NCBI GenBank assembly: GCA_024655865.1
Contig: JANLFM010000003.1
Span: 1 to 64,000, forward strand
DNA: 64,000 bases
Direction: 5' to 3'
Origin: Caldisericota bacterium
GTDB lineage: Bacteria > Caldisericota > JANLFM01
Within the stretch, counting starts at the first letter, position 1, and each line of letters starts with the position of its first letter. A program made the position numbers and the translations under genes. The notes under the pieces were generated by a model. That model ran no database searches. It was given only the letters and a program-made list of their open reading frames with translations, and was not told where the DNA came from. Positions 60,823 to 64,000 of the stretch are shown one piece after another.

Positions 60823-62490
60823 TCAGAAAATGACCTGTTGCTGGTATTCGCCGAAAACCTTGCGCAGGGCTCCAGTTATTTCTCCCAAAGTAGCGTAAGC
60901 TTTCACGGCCTCGATGAAGTAAGGAACCAGGTTTTCCCCGGTGGAAGCTACATCCTCAATCTTTTTCAGGATGGCATTTACCTTCTCGTTGTTGCGCTTT
61001 TGCTTTACTTCCTGAATCCGCTTAATCTGCAGTTCCCTGAGACGGGGATCAACTTTGAGGATCTCCTGAGGGGACTCCTCTTCCGTCTTGAACTTGTTTA
61101 AGCCCACGATGATTCTTTCCCCGCTCTCGATGCTTTTCTGGTATTTGTAGGCGGAAGCCTGGATCTCGCGCTGGATATATCCTAATTCGATGGCCTCCAC
61201 CATGCTGCCCATGCTCTCAATGCGCTCCAGGTATTCCTGGGCCCTCTTTTCAATCTGATCGGTGAGATGTTCCAGGTAATAGGAACCGCCGAGGGGATCA
61301 ACTGTGTTCGTCACCCCTGATTCATAGGCTATGATTTGCTGGGTCCTTAGGGCGATCTGGACGGATTTCTCCGTGGGCAGTCCCAGGGCCTCATCCCGGG
61401 AATTGGTGTGCAGGCTCTGAGTTCCCCCCAAAACCGCGGCCAGGGCCTGAATAGCCACGCGCACGACGTTGTTGTCGGGCTGCTGAGCCGTTAAGGTGGA
61501 GCCTCCGGTCTGGGTGTGGAAGCGAAGCATCATGGACCTCGGGTCCTGAGCGTGGAACTTTTCCTTCATTATTTTTGCCCAGAGCCTGCGCGCGGCCCGA
61601 AATTTGGCCACTTCCTCAAAGAGGTCGTTGTGCGCGGCAAAGAAAAAGCTGAGCTGGGGGGCAAACTGGTCAATATCCATTCCCGCTTGCTGGGCGGCCT
61701 TACAGTACTCAATGGCATCAGCCAGGGTGAAGGCCACTTCCTGCACGGCATCGGCACCTGCTTCCCTGATGTGATAACCGGAAATAGAAATGGGGTTCCA
61801 TTTGGGCATTTCTCTGGCGCAGAAAGCCAGGGTATCCACCACCAGGCGCATTGAGGGCTTAGGTGGGAAAATGTAAGTTCCCCGGGCAATGTACTCCTTG
61901 AGGATGTCGTTCTGGATCGTTCCCCGGAGCTCGGAGCGCGGCACCCCCTGCTTTTCCGCCACGGCGATGTACATAGAAAGGAGAATGGCCGCAGGGGCAT
62001 TGATCGTCATGGAGGTGGACACCTTATCCAAGGGAATGCCCTCAAAGAGGATCTCCATATCGGCCAGGCTATCTATGGCCACCCCCACCTTACCCACTTC
62101 CCCTTCTGCCAGGGGATGATCGGAATCGTAACCTACCTGGGTGGGGAGATCAAAGGCCACGGAGAGCCCAGTCTGCCCCTGATCCAGGAGATATTTAAAC
62201 CTCTGGTTGGATTGCTCTGCGGTACCGAAGCCGGCGTACTGCCTCATGGTCCAGAGTCTACCCCGGTACATATTGGGGTAAATGCCCCGGGTAAAGGGAT
62301 ACTCTCCCGGGAAACCTAACTTTTCCAGGTAATCCTTCTCTTCAAAATCCAAAGGAGTATAAAGCGTGGAAACAGGATTCTGGGAAACTGTGGCAAACTC
62401 CTTCTGCCTCTCCGGAGCCTTGGCCACGAAGTTTTTCAAGGTGGAATTTTCCCAGCGCTCCTTCTCATCCTTCAAGGTTTTTTCTCCCAT
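60823..62490 (-). CDS. Methylmalonyl-CoA mutase large subunit
   Basis: A 555-aa catalytic subunit. [32 protein letters not shown] is the classic core (R/Y residues binding CoA; positions about 80-110). [17 protein letters not shown] and [22 protein letters not shown] follow. It converts succinyl-CoA and (R)-methylmalonyl-CoA, the key isomerisation for propionate metabolism. The N-terminal 30 residues are a charged extension. No B12 domain is fused; it is the next gene. Confidence 0.97.
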   Translation of the reverse strand: MGEKTLKDEKERWENSTLKNFVAKAPERQKEFATVSQNPVSTLYTPLDFEEKDYLEKLGFPGEYPFTRGIYPNMYRGRLWTMRQYAGFGTAEQSNQRFKYLLDQGQTGLSVAFDLPTQVGYDSDHPLAEGEVGKVGVAIDSLADMEILFEGIPLDKVSTSMTINAPAAILLSMYIAVAEKQGVPRSELRGTIQNDILKEYIARGTYIFPPKPSMRLVVDTLAFCAREMPKWNPISISGYHIREAGADAVQEVAFTLADAIEYCKAAQQAGMDIDQFAPQLSFFFAAHNDLFEEVAKFRAARRLWAKIMKEKFHAQDPRSMMLRFHTQTGGSTLTAQQPDNNVVRVAIQALAAVLGGTQSLHTNSRDEALGLPTEKSVQIALRTQQIIAYESGVTNTVDPLGGSYYLEHLTDQIEKRAQEYLERIESMGSMVEAIELGYIQREIQASAYKYQKSIESGERIIVGLNKFKTEEESPQEILKVDPRLRELQIKRIQEVKQKRNNEKVNAILKKIEDVASTGENLVPYFIEAVKAYATLGEITGALRKVFGEYQQQVIF

Positions 62491-62521
62491 GTCGTCCTCC
62501 TGGGTTTAACGGAAAGTTGAA

Positions 62522-64000
62522 TTATTCTATTTCAGTTAGACCTACCTCAAAGTCCTGATCGCCAATTCTGATAATGAATTTTTTCTGGGGATGTCCCTCC
62601 GGGGTGGGAAGTGAAGTCTTTAAAGCTTCCTCCCGAACTTTCTTCTTCAGGGGGTCCTTTTGCGCCTCGAAAAACTCTTTGGCCACCTTGGGGTAAAGGG
62701 CATAGGTGAGGACGTCCTCCTCCTTATCGGAATAGGGTTCCATCTCCTTTTTGGCCTTTTCCCATTCTGGAGGCAGGTGATCCGCCGGCCTTCCCTCAAT
62801 GGGCTTCTCATCCCCGATGGCCTTCTTCATCACAATGGGATCGATAGGGGCAGGCGTTCTCCCGTAAAGGCCGCGGCAGAGGTCCTTCACTTCCTGGATG
62901 ATAATTTTGTAACGCTCACCGGCAAGCACGTTCATGGTGGCCTGTGTTCCCACAATTTGCGAGGTGGGAGTGACCAGGGGAACATAACCCAACTCGGCGC
63001 GCACGCGGGGGATTTCCCGGAGCACGTCCTCGAACTTGTCCAGGGCGTCTTGCTTCTCCAGCTGGCTCACCATGTTGGAAAGCATTCCTCCCGGGACCTG
63101 GTAAACCAGGGCGCGCACATCCACCCTTTCCGCGATGGGGCTTAAAAGGCTCTTGTAGGCAGTGTCCTTGATCTCCTGGAAGTAATCGGCAATTTCCAGG
63201 AAGTGACTCTTGTCAATTCTCAGTTGGAACCCCGCGTCCTGAAGCATCTCCACCATGGTCTCGGTAGGGGGCTGGGAAGTGCCCATGCTGAAGGGGGAGA
63301 TAGCACAGTCAATAATGTCCACTCCCGCTTCCGCCGCTTCAAAATATGCCGTAGGGGCCATGCCGGTAGTGCAGTGGGAGTGCAAGCAGATGGGTAGACC
63401 CACTTCCGTTTTGAGCTTGCTCACGAGCTCCGCAGCCGCCCTGGGCGTGATCAATCCCGCCATGTCCTTGATGGTGATGATGTCACACCCCAGTTCCTTG
63501 AGCTCTTTGGCGAACTTCACAAAGCCGTCGATGGAGTGCACCGGGCTTAAAGTGTAACTTAAAGCGCCCTGAACTATGGCCCCAGTTTTTTTGGCCACGG
63601 TGATCGCCTTTTCCATGTTGCGGATGTCGTTTAAAGCGTCAAAAATGCGGAAGACGTTGATCCCCAGCTCTGCGGCCTTTTTGATGAAGCGCTCCAGGAT
63701 ATCATCCGGGTAGTGCCTGTAACCCACGAGGTTCTGGCCCCGAAGAAGCATTTGCAGTTTGGTGTTCTTCGTGTATTTTTTGAAAATCCGGATCCTCTCC
63801 CAGGGGTCCTCATCGAGAAAGCGAATCATGGAATCGAAGGTCGCCCCACCCCACATCTCGAAGGACCAGTAGCCCACCTGATCCATTTTCTCGATCATGG
63901 GAATCATGTCCTTTGTCCGCATCCTCGTAGCGATCAGGGATTGATGGGCATCGCGGAATGCCGTTTCCGTTATTTCCACTAAATGCTTTTTTCCTTCCAC
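62522..64000 (-). CDS. Carboxytransferase 5S / pyruvate carboxylase B-type subunit (reaches window edge)
   Basis: At least 492 aa. A carboxyltransferase TIM barrel: ETAFRDAHQSLIATRM (metal Asp), MWGGATFDSMIRFL, the carbamylated Lys in IITIKDMAGL, and LHSHCTTGMAP (metal His pair). It ends without a biotinyl AMKM domain, as in transcarboxylase 5S and two-part pyruvate carboxylase or oxaloacetate decarboxylase alpha subunits with a separate biotin protein. A GTG at 63998-64000 gives a plausible start, but the gene may extend beyond the window. Next to the mutase, methylmalonyl-CoA:pyruvate carboxytransferase is the likeliest role. Confidence 0.88.
   Translation of the reverse strand: MEGKKHLVEITETAFRDAHQSLIATRMRTKDMIPMIEKMDQVGYWSFEMWGGATFDSMIRFLDEDPWERIRIFKKYTKNTKLQMLLRGQNLVGYRHYPDDILERFIKKAAELGINVFRIFDALNDIRNMEKAITVAKKTGAIVQGALSYTLSPVHSIDGFVKFAKELKELGCDIITIKDMAGLITPRAAAELVSKLKTEVGLPICLHSHCTTGMAPTAYFEAAEAGVDIIDCAISPFSMGTSQPPTETMVEMLQDAGFQLRIDKSHFLEIADYFQEIKDTAYKSLLSPIAERVDVRALVYQVPGGMLSNMVSQLEKQDALDKFEDVLREIPRVRAELGYVPLVTPTSQIVGTQATMNVLAGERYKIIIQEVKDLCRGLYGRTPAPIDPIVMKKAIGDEKPIEGRPADHLPPEWEKAKKEMEPYSDKEEDVLTYALYPKVAKEFFEAQKDPLKKKVREEALKTSLPTPEGHPQKKFIIRIGDQDFEVGLTEIE

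Noticed and set aside
1..64000. CRISPR array or prophage
   Set aside because: No regularly spaced repeats and no phage structural, integrase or cas genes were seen.

Overview
This window is about 64 kb of dense bacterial chromosome with roughly 60 protein genes, rnpB, one tRNA and a fragment of a mobile element. The bacterial markers are a type A RNase P RNA, an HU protein, Ddl, an L,D-transpeptidase and an SLH-domain surface protein. Two blocks look archaeal: a V/A-type ATPase operon in the order H-I-K-E-C-F-A-B-D, and a HerA/NurA/Mre11/Rad50-like DNA-end-processing set. The redox genes are iron-sulfur and flavin based, and no respiratory cytochrome or oxygen-using enzyme is visible. I read this as a strict anaerobe of a deep-branching or candidate lineage, and I cannot name a taxon from the sequence alone.

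Layout. 1-3.1 kb: transposase tail, rnpB (minus), secreted SH3/NlpC-P60 hydrolase, L,D-transpeptidase, HU. 3.2-11.4 kb: complete V-type ATPase operon (plus), whose c-ring subunit carries residues typical of Na+ binding. 11.4-19.1 kb: minus-strand run of housekeeping genes (HAD phosphatase, Ddl, a FolD lacking cyclohydrolase residues, class III aminotransferase, membrane phosphodiesterase, MBL hydrolase, RimI and others). 19.1-28.1 kb: SIMPL protein, AmrS, then herA - HDAC-like deacylase - mre11-like - rad50-like. 28-36 kb: SLH protein, small membrane proteins, tRNA-Val, nurA, glutamine synthetase, RlmD, a methyltransferase.

36.2-58.9 kb is a nearly unbroken minus-strand array whose gene gaps are about 30 nt or less. 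In transcription order it encodes a GcvH-like lipoyl protein, lipoate-protein ligase, two-subunit fumarase, an HdrA with an inserted NfnB/GltD domain and a C-terminal MvhD-like domain, HdrC, HdrB, FrdB/SdhB, FrdA/SdhA, malic enzyme, a second HdrC and HdrB, a giant double HdrA (1468 aa), MvhD/FlxD, FlxC, FlxB and FlxA, ending with a HAD hydrolase and a flippase-like membrane protein. 59-64 kb (minus) adds carboxytransferase 5S/PycB-like, both methylmalonyl-CoA mutase subunits, MeaB and methylmalonyl-CoA epimerase.

Together the last 28 kb encode most of the succinate-methylmalonyl-CoA-propionate route, next to two Hdr-type electron-bifurcating modules. No membrane anchor for the fumarate reductase is visible. 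My central hypothesis is a soluble fumarate reductase/succinate dehydrogenase (FrdAB) wired through HdrBC to an NfnB-containing HdrA, so that fumarate replaces the heterodisulfide as high-potential partner. A lipoylated GcvH-like protein may be a dithiol carrier. The Flx-Hdr module would link the same pools to NAD(P)H. The direction (propionate formation or syntrophic propionate oxidation) cannot be decided from sequence.
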